From positions 620,001 to 684,000 of the forward strand of contig JBCCTU010000002.1 in the NCBI GenBank assembly GCA_039198065.1: 64,000 nt of DNA, read 5' to 3'. Each line of letters starts with the position of its first letter. Positions within the stretch are counted from its first letter, which is position 1. This stretch comes from CALHVX01 sp039198065 (lineage in GTDB: Bacteria; Pseudomonadota; Gammaproteobacteria; Pseudomonadales; Azotimanducaceae). Positions 31,940-40,692 of the stretch are shown in pieces. A program made the translations under genes and the position numbers. Below the pieces are notes generated by a model. It worked only from the letters and a program-made list of their open reading frames with translations. It was not told where the DNA came from and ran no database searches.

Positions 31940-34900
31940 TTAACGAAAATCCCGGGAACGGAAGGTTGTTTCGTTCTCGTCCAGATCTCCGAGCTGTCCC
32001 AGCAGGGTGCTGTGGTCTTCTACCACACCGGCGACGACGTGAATGACGCGCTCTTCGCGCTCCACAACGCCTCGGACCAGCAGCAGCTGGCCCTGCAGAA
32101 GCTCGGCTCGAAACTGCTCTAGCACACTGGCCCAGACCACGAGATTGATGTTTTCCGTTTCGTCTTCAAGGGTGACGAACAGTACCCCCGTTGCCGTCCC
32201 GGGTCGTTGCCGGCCCGTGACCAGTCCTGCGACACGCACGAACTGGCCATGGCGGCAGTGCACGAGGTCGGCGGCCGATGTTGTTTCCCGTCCGGGTAAC
32301 CGGTGACGCAGCAGCGCCAACGGGTGGGGGCCGAGGCTCAAATCCAGATAACGGTAGTCTGCGAGAACGTCTGAACCGGTGGTAGGCGCCGGTAACTCAA
32401 CTGCGTCGGAGTCGGTTCGAGGCGGCGTTATGGACGCCTCTGGAGCTGCCTCTGCCACTTCAAGCAGAGCCATGGGTGTCTCGATGGCTGCCGTATCCCA
32501 ATGCGCTTGGTAGCGATGCCCGGACAAACTGCGTAGGGCACCCGTTCGGGCCAGAAACTCAGCGTGCTGTCGGTCGAGCCGGGCTCGATGAACAAGGTCG
32601 TCAACGGATCCGTAAGGTTGCTGGGCCGCGATCCGTTGCGCAGCGAATTCGTCGAGTCCTTTGATGCGCCGCAGGCCCAGCCGTAGTGCCGGCCGGTTTG
32701 CCTTTCCGCTGCCGTCATAAACCAGTTGATGATCCCACTGGCTCAGGTTGGCATCGACCGGTAGCACGACGACGCCGTGACGTTCTGCATCCTGGATCAG
32801 CTGCGATGCCGAGTAGAACCCCATGGGCAGGCTGTTCAGGAGTCCGCAGTAGAAGGCTTCGGGTTCATGGCATTTGAGCCATGCCGATACGTAAACCAGG
32901 AGGGCAAAGCTGGCGGCATGAGACTCAGGGAAACCGTACTCGCCGAAGCCCTGAATCTGTCGGAATACACGCTCAGCGAAGGCCTGGTCATGGCCCCGGG
33001 CGCGCATGCCCTCAATGATCTTCTGCTCGAACGGTCCGAGGCCACCCTTGCGCTTCCAGGCTGCCATGGCTCGGCGTAACTGATCCGCTTCGCCCGCACT
33101 GAAGCCGGCAGCGACCATGGCGAGCTCAATGACCTGCTCTTGAAAGATGGGGACTCCCAGGGTGCGGTTGAGCACTTTTTCTACCTCGGGGCTCGGGTAC
33201 TCGACGGGCTCAAGGCCCTGCCGCCGGCGCAGGTAGGGGTGCACCATGTTGCCCTGGATCGGCCCCGGTCGAACGATCGCTACCTCAACGACCAGATCGT
33301 AAAAGCGCTCGGGCTTCAGCCGCGGCAGCATGGCCATCTGCGCCCGGGATTCGACCTGAAACACGCCGATGCTGTCGCCGCGTTGAAGCATGGCGTAGGT
33401 GTCCGGGTCTTCCGGCGGCACGGCATCGAGGGTCAGCGGCTCGGGGCGGTGCTGGCTGGCCAGGGCCAGGCCTTTGCGGATGGCCGTGAGCATACCGAGT
33501 CCAAGTACGTCGACCTTCAAGAGGCCCAGCGCTTCGAGATCGTCCTTGTCCCATTGGATGACCGTACGATCCGCCATGCTGGCATTTTCGACTGGGACCA
33601 GCTGTGCCAACGTATGCCGGGCGATGACGAAGCCGCCGACGTGTTGCGACAGGTGCCGTGGAAAACCCAACACTTCGTGAACCAGATGCAGAAACTGAAC
33701 AACCAGGGGGCTTGTTAACTCGAGGCCGGCTTCCGCCAGGCGATCGCCGAGCTCAGCCCGGTTGTCCCACCAGGATAGGGACTTGGCCAGCAGGTCGACC
33801 AGATCGAGATCCATGCCCAGGGCCTTACCAACGTCACGCACGGCGCTGCGCGGTCGATAGGTGATCAGCGTTGCGGCGAGCGCCGCCCGATCCCGCCCGT
33901 ACCGCTTATAGAGGTACTGAATGACCTCTTCGCGTCGTTCGTGTTCGAAGTCGACGTCAATGTCTGGCGGCTCGTTGCGCTCTTTGGATATGAATCGCTC
34001 GAACAGCACGCTCATGCGACCGGGGTCTACTTCGGTAATGTGGAGGCAGTAGCAGACTGCAGAATTAGCTGCAGAGCCGCGCCCCTGGCATAAGATTCCC
34101 TGGCTGCGGGCAAAGGCGACGATGTCCTGAACCGTCAGAAAAAAATGCTCATAGCCGAGGCTTGCGATCAGGCCGAGTTCTTTTTCAATCAGCGCGCGAA
34201 CCGTGTCCGGAACGCCATCGGGCCAGCGCTCGGTGGCTCCGGTTTCAGTCAGCTGTCGAAGGTAGGCTGTCGGCGTGAGGTGTGGCGGTACCAGCTCTTC
34301 CGGATACTCGTAGCGAAGTTCCGTTAAGGAAAACTGACAGCGATCAGCGATCGTCAGCGACTCGCTGAGCATTTCCTCTGGGTACAGTGCGCGCAGCTCA
34401 GGCAGGCTTCGGAGTCGCCGTTCGGCGTTCTGAGGCACCTGCTGGCCGAGCTTAGCGACCGTTGTCTTCAGTCGTATGGCGCTCAGCGTTTCATAGAGCG
34501 GCTGGCGGGAGATGTGGTGCATACGGACATCGTTTGTCGCGACGATGGGCAGCTCGAGGCGAGCGCTCAAGGTCAGTGCCCGGGCAGCCAGATCGAGATC
34601 GTCGGCTTCATGAAACAGTTCGAGCGCAACCCACAGCGCAGCAAAACGTTGTTTCAGCCGTTCTCCTTGCGCCAGTACCCAATCGAATTCGCCGCAGTCC
34701 GGTACCCAGAGCGCTAGGCATTGGTCCAGGCCGTAGTGCAGATCGTTTTCCTCGAGCCAGTATTCGCCTTTCGGTGAGCGGCGTCTGAGACGGGTGATCA
34801 GCGCGCACAGCTGGCCGTACGCCTGCCGGCTGGGCGCCAGCAGAACCAGAGTGCTGGCCGGTGAGGGCGCGCCATCGATCTGTGAAGCCGTCAACTGAAA

Positions 34901-35155
34901 GGATGCACCGACGATCAGCTTCAGCCCCTGCTCCTGTGCAGCAACGTGCGCCTTGACGATACCCGCTAGCGAGCACTCGTCGGTGACGGCCAGAGCCGAG
35001 TAACCTAGCTCCGCCGCGCGCACGACCAGTTCCTCCGGATGCGACGCGCTGGCGAGAAAGCTGTAGTTGCTGCGGGCGTGCAGCTCCGCAAAGCCGGTGA
35101 TGCTGGTTTTCTTCGGTGACTGGGGCGCCTCCGTCGGCTCAGCCAAAGTAGCCAT
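31940..35155 (-). CDS. dnaE2: Error-prone DNA polymerase DnaE2 (ImuC)
   Basis: C-family polymerase that does mutagenic translesion synthesis with ImuA and ImuB under SOS. From ATG 35155 the product is 1071 residues, the usual length; the frame is open further upstream, but only inside imuB. The PHP domain starts FAELHARSNYSFLASASHPEE. The catalytic carboxylates lie in NEPPDIDVDFEHERREEVIQ, with CQGRGSAANSAVCY before it. The C-terminal OB domain has VLFVTLEDETENINLVVW. The start overlaps the imuB end by 17 bases. It converges with the ATPase gene. Confidence 0.96.
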   Translation of the reverse strand: MATLAEPTEAPQSPKKTSITGFAELHARSNYSFLASASHPEELVVRAAELGYSALAVTDECSLAGIVKAHVAAQEQGLKLIVGASFQLTASQIDGAPSPASTLVLLAPSRQAYGQLCALITRLRRRSPKGEYWLEENDLHYGLDQCLALWVPDCGEFDWVLAQGERLKQRFAALWVALELFHEADDLDLAARALTLSARLELPIVATNDVRMHHISRQPLYETLSAIRLKTTVAKLGQQVPQNAERRLRSLPELRALYPEEMLSESLTIADRCQFSLTELRYEYPEELVPPHLTPTAYLRQLTETGATERWPDGVPDTVRALIEKELGLIASLGYEHFFLTVQDIVAFARSQGILCQGRGSAANSAVCYCLHITEVDPGRMSVLFERFISKERNEPPDIDVDFEHERREEVIQYLYKRYGRDRAALAATLITYRPRSAVRDVGKALGMDLDLVDLLAKSLSWWDNRAELGDRLAEAGLELTSPLVVQFLHLVHEVLGFPRHLSQHVGGFVIARHTLAQLVPVENASMADRTVIQWDKDDLEALGLLKVDVLGLGMLTAIRKGLALASQHRPEPLTLDAVPPEDPDTYAMLQRGDSIGVFQVESRAQMAMLPRLKPERFYDLVVEVAIVRPGPIQGNMVHPYLRRRQGLEPVEYPSPEVEKVLNRTLGVPIFQEQVIELAMVAAGFSAGEADQLRRAMAAWKRKGGLGPFEQKIIEGMRARGHDQAFAERVFRQIQGFGEYGFPESHAASFALLVYVSAWLKCHEPEAFYCGLLNSLPMGFYSASQLIQDAERHGVVVLPVDANLSQWDHQLVYDGSGKANRPALRLGLRRIKGLDEFAAQRIAAQQPYGSVDDLVHRARLDRQHAEFLARTGALRSLSGHRYQAHWDTAAIETPMALLEVAEAAPEASITPPRTDSDAVELPAPTTGSDVLADYRYLDLSLGPHPLALLRHRLPGRETTSAADLVHCRHGQFVRVAGLVTGRQRPGTATGVLFVTLEDETENINLVVWASVLEQFRAELLQGQLLLVRGVVEREERVIHVVAGVVEDHSTLLGQLGDLDENETTFRSRDFR

Positions 35156-36575
35156 GAATAAACCAACGGTCCTGTTCGTCGTTGAAGGCCCAGCATTGCG
35201 CCGGTGTTTGGTGTGCACTGACGCGATGCTCGGCAACGTAGTAATCGCGCTCGACACCGCCATGCCACCAGGCGGTGCGTACCCGTTCCGGACCGTGCAG
35301 CAGACGCAGCTGCCGTGGTGAGATCGGTTGTGGTGGCCGGCACAACCACAGCGGCCGATAGTCTCTGGTTGTCGTTTTTGCTTCCCCTGGGGCTCTTGAT
35401 TCGCTGAGGGCTCTTGTTTCGCTGAGGGCTCTTGACTCGCTGAGGGCTCTCACTGAAACGCGTTTGCTCAGCCAGTCCGGATGATGCTGACTGGGTGCGA
35501 TCAGCGTGCAGCAGGCGCCTTCGCCTAAGCGCGTGCGAAGCTGATCAAGCAGCTCGTCGGGGCAGCGCTGCTGTTCGGCCGGTTCCAACGTTTGAAAGAG
35601 TGGGCCAACCTCCGCTACACAGGGTTCCAGTCGCGTGGCCTGGAGCGTCAGGCTCAGAACATCCGCGGGCAGTGATAGATGCTCCAGCTTGAGTCTGAGA
35701 AGCCGAAATGCGCGGTCGGCGTTCTGATGCGGCGTGCTGAATCGCAGTATGACGTCTGCCCGTTCGTTCTGGCTGTTGCTGAACAGCCAATGCAACTCGG
35801 CAACGGCAAGCTGGCGGCCGATGAGCCAGTGTTCGAGCTCCTTGAGCATGCGTTGAGCCGGGAACAACACCCCCTGCTTGCTGCGGATCGGATCGAGCAG
35901 ATGACGCTGCCGCTCGAACTCGGCAGCCGGCTCAATGAATCGTTGTGGATCCGGGGTATCGCCTCGTAGCTGTCGCAGAACCTTGAGCGTCGCTTTGCCG
36001 AAACGCCGGGCAATGGCGCGGTCAGGAAGTTTCAGTACCGGGCCGACCTGTACCAGGCCCATGTTCTGGAATCGTTCGATCGCAGCAGCCGGCAGGGCAA
36101 GCGCATGCAAAGGCAGCCGTTCGAGATCCGGCGCCTGCGCCCGTGCCAGTGCGATGGCTGCAGCAGGGGTGGCGGCCAATCGACAGCGCCCTCGAAACCC
36201 CAGTTCGAAGGAGATCAGCTCGGCGCGTTGACTGATCGCCTGAGCATTACCGAATAACCGCAGGCTCGCTTGAATCTCCAGTACCAGGCCATCTGGGGCG
36301 GCCAGGGCTACCTGCGGGCTGAGTTGATACAAGGCCTCAGCCAACGCGTTGAGCTGCGTGTGCTCTCGTTGCGGATTGCGACTCAGGTGGGTGAGCTGAT
36401 GAGCACCCGCTATAGCGATAGCGCTGGCCAGGGTGCTGCCGGTTTGAATGCCCCGCTGTAAGGCCGCTTCGTTGGCCAGATAGACACGGTTGTTCTCGAC
36501 GACAATGGCGGCTTCGTCATCGGGAGTGAGAACCTCCAGCCCCAGCAGGGGATAGTGGATGGCGAGCCAAAGCAT
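35139..36575 (-). CDS. imuB: ImuB, Y-family-like mutasome hub
   Basis: Catalytically inactive Y-family relative that bridges ImuA, DnaE2 and the beta clamp. The 478 residues open MLWLAIHYPLLGLEVLTPDD, where an active Y-family polymerase would have an acidic DxDAF-type site, so the expected loss of the catalytic carboxylate is visible. The helix-hairpin-helix region (LPDRAIARRFGKATLKVLRQL) and little-finger domain follow. I see no textbook QLxLF clamp motif; VGPLFQ is the nearest. Residues around 400 hold ALSESR repeats from an 18-bp tandem array. Confidence 0.9.
   Translation of the reverse strand: MLWLAIHYPLLGLEVLTPDDEAAIVVENNRVYLANEAALQRGIQTGSTLASAIAIAGAHQLTHLSRNPQREHTQLNALAEALYQLSPQVALAAPDGLVLEIQASLRLFGNAQAISQRAELISFELGFRGRCRLAATPAAAIALARAQAPDLERLPLHALALPAAAIERFQNMGLVQVGPVLKLPDRAIARRFGKATLKVLRQLRGDTPDPQRFIEPAAEFERQRHLLDPIRSKQGVLFPAQRMLKELEHWLIGRQLAVAELHWLFSNSQNERADVILRFSTPHQNADRAFRLLRLKLEHLSLPADVLSLTLQATRLEPCVAEVGPLFQTLEPAEQQRCPDELLDQLRTRLGEGACCTLIAPSQHHPDWLSKRVSVRALSESRALSETRALSESRAPGEAKTTTRDYRPLWLCRPPQPISPRQLRLLHGPERVRTAWWHGGVERDYYVAEHRVSAHQTPAQCWAFNDEQDRWFIHGYFG
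35391..35444. repeat. 18-bp tandem repeat in imuB
   Basis: Three units: GGCTCTTGATTCGCTGAG, GGCTCTTGTTTCGCTGAG and GGCTCTTGACTCGCTGAG, then a partial fourth. On the coding strand they read as ALSESR/ALSETR. The unit is 15 of 18 bases identical to the repeat in imuA at its closest, but is read one base out of register. Confidence 0.92.
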
Positions 36576-36582
36576 GGAAGGT

Positions 36583-37785
36583 TCAATGGACGATCGGCGT
36601 TATTGTTCGCTTGGGCAGGCCGGATGGAGCTGACCTATTGGTCGATGCCTCCGGCGGGCATGCGACCGGTTGTGAGCGGTCGGTGCGTCTGTGCCGCCAG
36701 AGCATCAGCTGCTCTCGAAACCTGCGCTCTTGTGTGTGCAGCCGCGACACGGGAGAGTCTGGTTGCACAGTAAACTCCGCCCCAGCCCAGCCACCCTGAC
36801 GCTTGCAGACCGACACGCACAACGCAGCGGGCCGGCCGATTGCGGTTGGCGTTTTAGTAACTTCCGGCACCAGTTGCAGCCGCAGATTGGCCAGCGAAGC
36901 CTGGTCTTTGGCGGCGATGCCGCGGAACAGACAGGCCAGCGACCGCCCAGCTTTTGCTGCGAGCTTCAGTCGCCGGCTCTGACTGGCAGTCAGATCCTGT
37001 TCCTGCAGTGCGCGTCCACCGACCCAGGTCATGACCAGGCTGGCGGTGCCTGACTGAAGACAGCGTTCCATGGCCCAGAGCAGATCTTCGCTGGAGCGTG
37101 GGTGGATCATCAGGATTTTTCCTAGATCGACACCGGCAGCTTCAAGAGCTGGGGCGCAGGGTAGATGCGGAGGATTGATCCATACGATCCACCGTTGCTG
37201 GTCGCTAAGGGTGCGCATGAGCGGTAACAGCAGCTGTAACTCGCCTATTCCCGGGCGGTCCAGGAGCAGTTCTGTCAGGCCGCTTCTGGGCCAGCCGTTC
37301 AGCGCGGCATCAAACGCGCTGTAGCCTGAGGACCAGCATTCGTCGTTTTGCTTGAGCTGCCGGGCCTGCCAGAGTTGCGGATGCCTGAGTAATTCGGCGG
37401 TGCCGTCGTTGCGGGATGGAGTGCTGGCAGGACTCTTTTTCGGGGTTGGACTCGTCGCGCTCAACGGGGTGTGGGCGGTAGTGGGCGACTCGATCGGAAA
37501 CAGGGGCGCTGTTTGGGGATCCGCCAGCTTCTGTGCCATGGCTTCCACGCGGTATCGCACGGTGCGGTCTGCCTGGGTAGGGCGTTGTTGTTCGGCCGAA
37601 GACTCTTTTCTCGCTGAAGGCTCTTTTCTCGCTGAAGGCTCTTTTCTCGCTGAAGGCTCTTTTCTCGCTGAAGGCTCTTTTCTCGCTGAAGGCTCTTGTC
37701 CCGCTGAAGGCTCTTGCTGAGGGGATAGGCTGTTTTTGAGCGGTTCGCTGGCAGGCGATACGCCTTTAAGGAAAGCAGGTTGCAT
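36583..37785 (-). CDS. imuA: ImuA, SulA/RecA-like mutasome protein
   Basis: First gene of the SOS mutasome; ImuA is a RecA/SulA-like partner needed for DnaE2-ImuB mutagenesis. The 400-residue protein is longer than usual because its first 140 residues are disordered and include five EPSARK repeats. The conserved core starts near ELLRHPQLWQARQLKQ then SSGYSAFDAALNGWPRSGLTELLLD, followed by RWIVWINPPHLPCAPALEAAGVD and LLWAMERCLQSGTASLVM. A downstream start after the repeats cannot be ruled out. Two perfect LexA boxes lie 22-68 bases upstream. imuB begins 7 bases after its stop. Confidence 0.9.
   Translation of the reverse strand: MQPAFLKGVSPASEPLKNSLSPQQEPSAGQEPSARKEPSARKEPSARKEPSARKEPSARKESSAEQQRPTQADRTVRYRVEAMAQKLADPQTAPLFPIESPTTAHTPLSATSPTPKKSPASTPSRNDGTAELLRHPQLWQARQLKQNDECWSSGYSAFDAALNGWPRSGLTELLLDRPGIGELQLLLPLMRTLSDQQRWIVWINPPHLPCAPALEAAGVDLGKILMIHPRSSEDLLWAMERCLQSGTASLVMTWVGGRALQEQDLTASQSRRLKLAAKAGRSLACLFRGIAAKDQASLANLRLQLVPEVTKTPTAIGRPAALCVSVCKRQGGWAGAEFTVQPDSPVSRLHTQERRFREQLMLWRHRRTDRSQPVACPPEASTNRSAPSGLPKRTITPIVH
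37603..37710. repeat. 18-bp tandem repeat in imuA
   Basis: Five identical units CTCTTTTCTCGCTGAAGG at 37603, 37621, 37639, 37657 and 37675, then a variant CTCTTGTCCCGCTGAAGG at 37693 and a partial unit. On the coding strand the frame gives EPSARK. The identity of the units suggests recent expansion. Confidence 0.95.
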
Positions 37786-37806
37786 GGGGGCTGCCTCGTA
37801 CGGATA

Positions 37807-37822
37807 CTGTATTTATGTACAG
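37807..37822. promoter_or_regulatory. LexA (SOS) box 1
   Basis: CTGTATTTATGTACAG fits the gammaproteobacterial LexA consensus CTGT-N8-ACAG at all fixed positions, with an AT-rich centre. It is 22 bases upstream of the imuA ATG, where bound LexA would block the promoter. Confidence 0.88.
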
Positions 37823-37837
37823 GGCAGTTCAGAATAA

Positions 37838-37853
37838 CTGTATAGATTTACAG
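37838..37853. promoter_or_regulatory. LexA (SOS) box 2
   Basis: CTGTATAGATTTACAG is a second perfect CTGT-N8-ACAG. Its centre is 31 bp from that of box 1, about three helical turns, so two LexA dimers would sit on the same face of the DNA. Confidence 0.88.
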
Positions 37854-37920
37854 TATCAAGCCTTCTGATTCAGATCCTGAGCTCCTCGGGGTGCAGCTTG
37901 CCGGTACGCGCGGTGGAGCC

Positions 37921-39315
37921 CTAAAACGTGAAGGTCGCTTGCAGATACACGTAGTGGCTGTCCTGGGGGCTCACAGTGGCCTCCACCTCACGAAAAAATC
38001 GGCCCTTGCGGAACAGCGCCGCACCGGCTTCCAAGCGCAGTGCGTTGGAATGGGTTTCCCACCGTAGCCGGCACTCGACCAGATCACCGAGTGCGGCGCT
38101 CGTGTTTCCCGTTGGATCCCCCAGTCCGTTGGTAATGAACTGGTCACGGCGGCTGGCCAGTCGCGCGCGGCGGACACCAAGCATCAACACCGCATCTGTG
38201 AACGGGCTGACCTCAAGCGTCGCCCCCGGACTCCGCAGATTGCCGCGCGCCATTACGCCAAAGACCCCGGTCGGCCCATAATCGAAGCGGCGGGCGCCAT
38301 ACAGCGTGTCGTAGCGTTCGTTGGTGCCATCAAACGGATCATCGTCACCGCTGGCGTAGTCGTAACGCAATACGATCCTTGGGCTCCCCGCGGTGGCGAA
38401 CCGACGACCGAGCTGAAGGTGGGCAAACCAGGCTTGATGATTCAGGACGCGGGGGTCAGCGGCCGTGGTGCGGGAACGACCGGACTGAAAACTCAACTCC
38501 AGGCCCAACTCCCAAGGCCCCGGATGATGGTCGAGTTCCAGCATGGCCGTGAGGAATTCGCGCTGGCGTGCTGACGGATCGTCGGCCGCTCGCTCGTCGA
38601 GGCCGAGCACTGCGCCGAAACACCGGGTTTTGGACGTTGGCTGGTGCTCGGCATGAACCCCCCAGAAGCGCACGGCGGACCGCTCTTCGTCGAGTCGGAA
38701 CCGGTTGGCCCGCAGCACGTCGGGATCCGTCGCGTCCGGTAGCCGACGGACGGGGTAGGCGAAGAACGAGCTGACCGTGAGTCCGCTGGGTGCGTGCCAG
38801 TCCAGGTGCAGACCGGTGAAGGCGTTGATGGTGTTGCGATAGCGGTTGCGGGCAATTGCCCGGCGATTGCCCAGATCTTTCGTCCAGCGACCGAGGCGCA
38901 GGTCCAGGTGATCGCCATCGGTCCAAACACTGTGTCCGCGCCAGCCGAGGTACGCCTGTAGCGGTTCCGTCACGTTGACGTCATCGGTCCCGACCGGTGT
39001 GGCGGCGTTGTCGCCGTGGAGCCGTGCGTCAAGCATCTCAAAGCTGCCGTACCAGCGCTTACCTTGCAACGTCAGGGCAAGCGTCAATTTCGATGCGTGG
39101 ACGAGCTCCGTGCCGGGGTCTGCTGAGCGAAAAGTCTCCTCGAGGTATTCGACCCGTGAGCGGAACGTGCCGCTGAGCGACAAACCGGGGGTTGACGGAG
39201 CAGCGCCGCCGGCTGTCCCGGGGGGTGCGGCGAACCCAGGACAGCAGACGCCAAGGAAAGTCAGTAACAGGATCTGTGCGCGCCGCCGGCCCGAGCGTCG
39301 GTTTGGCAGCTGCAC
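37921..39315 (-). CDS. Alginate-export-family outer-membrane porin
   Basis: Predicted outer-membrane beta barrel of 464 residues. A signal peptide (ILLLTFLGVCCPGFA) is followed by alternating-polarity strands and a terminal phenylalanine (YLQATFTF), the barrel-assembly signature. The opening LSLSGTFRSRVEYLEETFR, then DLRLGRWTKDLGNRRAIARNRY and LDWHAPSGLTVSSFFAYPV, resembles the alginate_exp (AlgE-like) family. It lies 6 bases after ugd on the same strand, so a role in exporting a uronic-acid polysaccharide is plausible. The transported polymer is unknown, and no alg genes are nearby. Confidence 0.82.
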   Translation of the reverse strand: MQLPNRRSGRRRAQILLLTFLGVCCPGFAAPPGTAGGAAPSTPGLSLSGTFRSRVEYLEETFRSADPGTELVHASKLTLALTLQGKRWYGSFEMLDARLHGDNAATPVGTDDVNVTEPLQAYLGWRGHSVWTDGDHLDLRLGRWTKDLGNRRAIARNRYRNTINAFTGLHLDWHAPSGLTVSSFFAYPVRRLPDATDPDVLRANRFRLDEERSAVRFWGVHAEHQPTSKTRCFGAVLGLDERAADDPSARQREFLTAMLELDHHPGPWELGLELSFQSGRSRTTAADPRVLNHQAWFAHLQLGRRFATAGSPRIVLRYDYASGDDDPFDGTNERYDTLYGARRFDYGPTGVFGVMARGNLRSPGATLEVSPFTDAVLMLGVRRARLASRRDQFITNGLGDPTGNTSAALGDLVECRLRWETHSNALRLEAGAALFRKGRFFREVEATVSPQDSHYVYLQATFTF

Positions 39316-39321
39316 GGGCTC

Positions 39322-40671
39322 TCAGTCGTCGATAGCTGCAGGAACAACCGGTGGGCGACCGATGCAGAAATAGTGCAGGCCGTAGCGCGCCGGTGTGGCG
39401 GGATCGAAGAGGTTGCGCCCATCGACGATCAACCGCTGCGACAGTCGCTGTGCGAGTTCAGCGAAATCGGGACTGCGGAACTCGTTCCATTCCGTGAGTA
39501 TCGCAAGTGCATCCGCACCGTTGAGCGTATCGTCTCGTCGCTCGCACAGCGTTAGGCGATCCTCGCCAGGAAAGTGACGGGCGGCTTCGTCCATCGCTGC
39601 CGGATCGTAGGCGCGCACGCTTGCGCCGGCTGCGAACAGCGCACGAAGAAGCGTCAAGCTCGGTGCTTCCCGCATGTCGTCGGTGTTGGGTTTGAAGGCG
39701 AGACCCCAGAGGGCAATGGTTCGACCTGCAAGCTGGCCGTCGAAGAACTCGTTGATTTTCTTGAACAGCACCGTTTTCTGGCGGGCATTAACGGCCTCGA
39801 CGCTGTGCATGATCAGCGGTTCATGATCGTTCTGCTCGGCGGTGTGAATGAGCGCCTTGACGTCCTTCGGAAAGCACGAGCCGCCGTAACCCGCCCCGGG
39901 GTAAATGAAGTTGTAGCCGATCCGGGGGTCCGAACCGATACCTCGCCGGACGGCGTCGATGTCTGCCCCGAGACGCTCGGCCAGGCTGGCGAATTCGTTC
40001 ATCATGCTGATGCGTGCCGCCAGCATCACGTTGGCCGCATACTTGGTGAGTTCCGCGGAGCGCAGATCCATATGCATGACTTTGTCGTGGTTGCGATTGA
40101 AGGGCGCATAGAGCTCGTCGAGCTTCTCCGCACTGGCCGGATTGCTGGTACCGATGATGACGCGGTCTGGCTTCATGAAATCGGCGATGGCCGCGCCTTC
40201 TTTTAGGAATTCTGGATTTGATACAACGTCAAAATCGATGGCGACACCCCGTTGGTCGAGCGCTGCTTGGATCACCGCGCGAACCTTGTCTCCCGTGCCC
40301 ACAGGCACGGTCGACTTGTCGACAACGATCTTGGGCACGTTCATGCACTCACCAATGGTCTTTGCGACTTGCAGAACGTACTGCAGGTCGGCCGATCCAT
40401 CTTCGTCGGATGGCGTGCCGACGGCGATGAAGATCACTTCGCCGTGTGCTATGCCAGTGTCCGCTTCGGTGTCGAACCGCAATCTGCCGAGAGCTGCATT
40501 GCTCGCTACCATCTCTTCAAGGCCCGGTTCAAAGATTGGGATTTCGCCCCGCTGCAATGCCTCAACCTTGTTTGCATCGATATCGATGCAGAGCACGTCG
40601 TTCCCCATTTCGGCGAAACAGGTGCCGGTCACTAAGCCAACGTAGCCGGTACCGAATACTGTGAGTTTCAA
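39322..40671 (-). CDS. ugd: UDP-glucose 6-dehydrogenase
   Basis: Oxidises UDP-glucose to UDP-glucuronate with two NAD. The 449-residue protein starts MKLTVFGTGYVGLVTGTCFAE and has VGTPSDEDGSADLQYVL, STVPVGTGDKV, the substrate-site KYAANVMLAARISMMNE, and the catalytic cysteine in YGGSCFPKDVKALI. The C-terminal domain has GLAFKPNTDDMREAPSL. Its product would feed the 4-epimerase at 27.1 kb. It is flanked by a ThDP enzyme gene upstream (22-base gap) and the porin gene downstream. Confidence 0.96.
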   Translation of the reverse strand: MKLTVFGTGYVGLVTGTCFAEMGNDVLCIDIDANKVEALQRGEIPIFEPGLEEMVASNAALGRLRFDTEADTGIAHGEVIFIAVGTPSDEDGSADLQYVLQVAKTIGECMNVPKIVVDKSTVPVGTGDKVRAVIQAALDQRGVAIDFDVVSNPEFLKEGAAIADFMKPDRVIIGTSNPASAEKLDELYAPFNRNHDKVMHMDLRSAELTKYAANVMLAARISMMNEFASLAERLGADIDAVRRGIGSDPRIGYNFIYPGAGYGGSCFPKDVKALIHTAEQNDHEPLIMHSVEAVNARQKTVLFKKINEFFDGQLAGRTIALWGLAFKPNTDDMREAPSLTLLRALFAAGASVRAYDPAAMDEAARHFPGEDRLTLCERRDDTLNGADALAILTEWNEFRSPDFAELAQRLSQRLIVDGRNLFDPATPARYGLHYFCIGRPPVVPAAIDD

Positions 40672-40692
40672 GACGTTTTCTCCAAGACTTTT

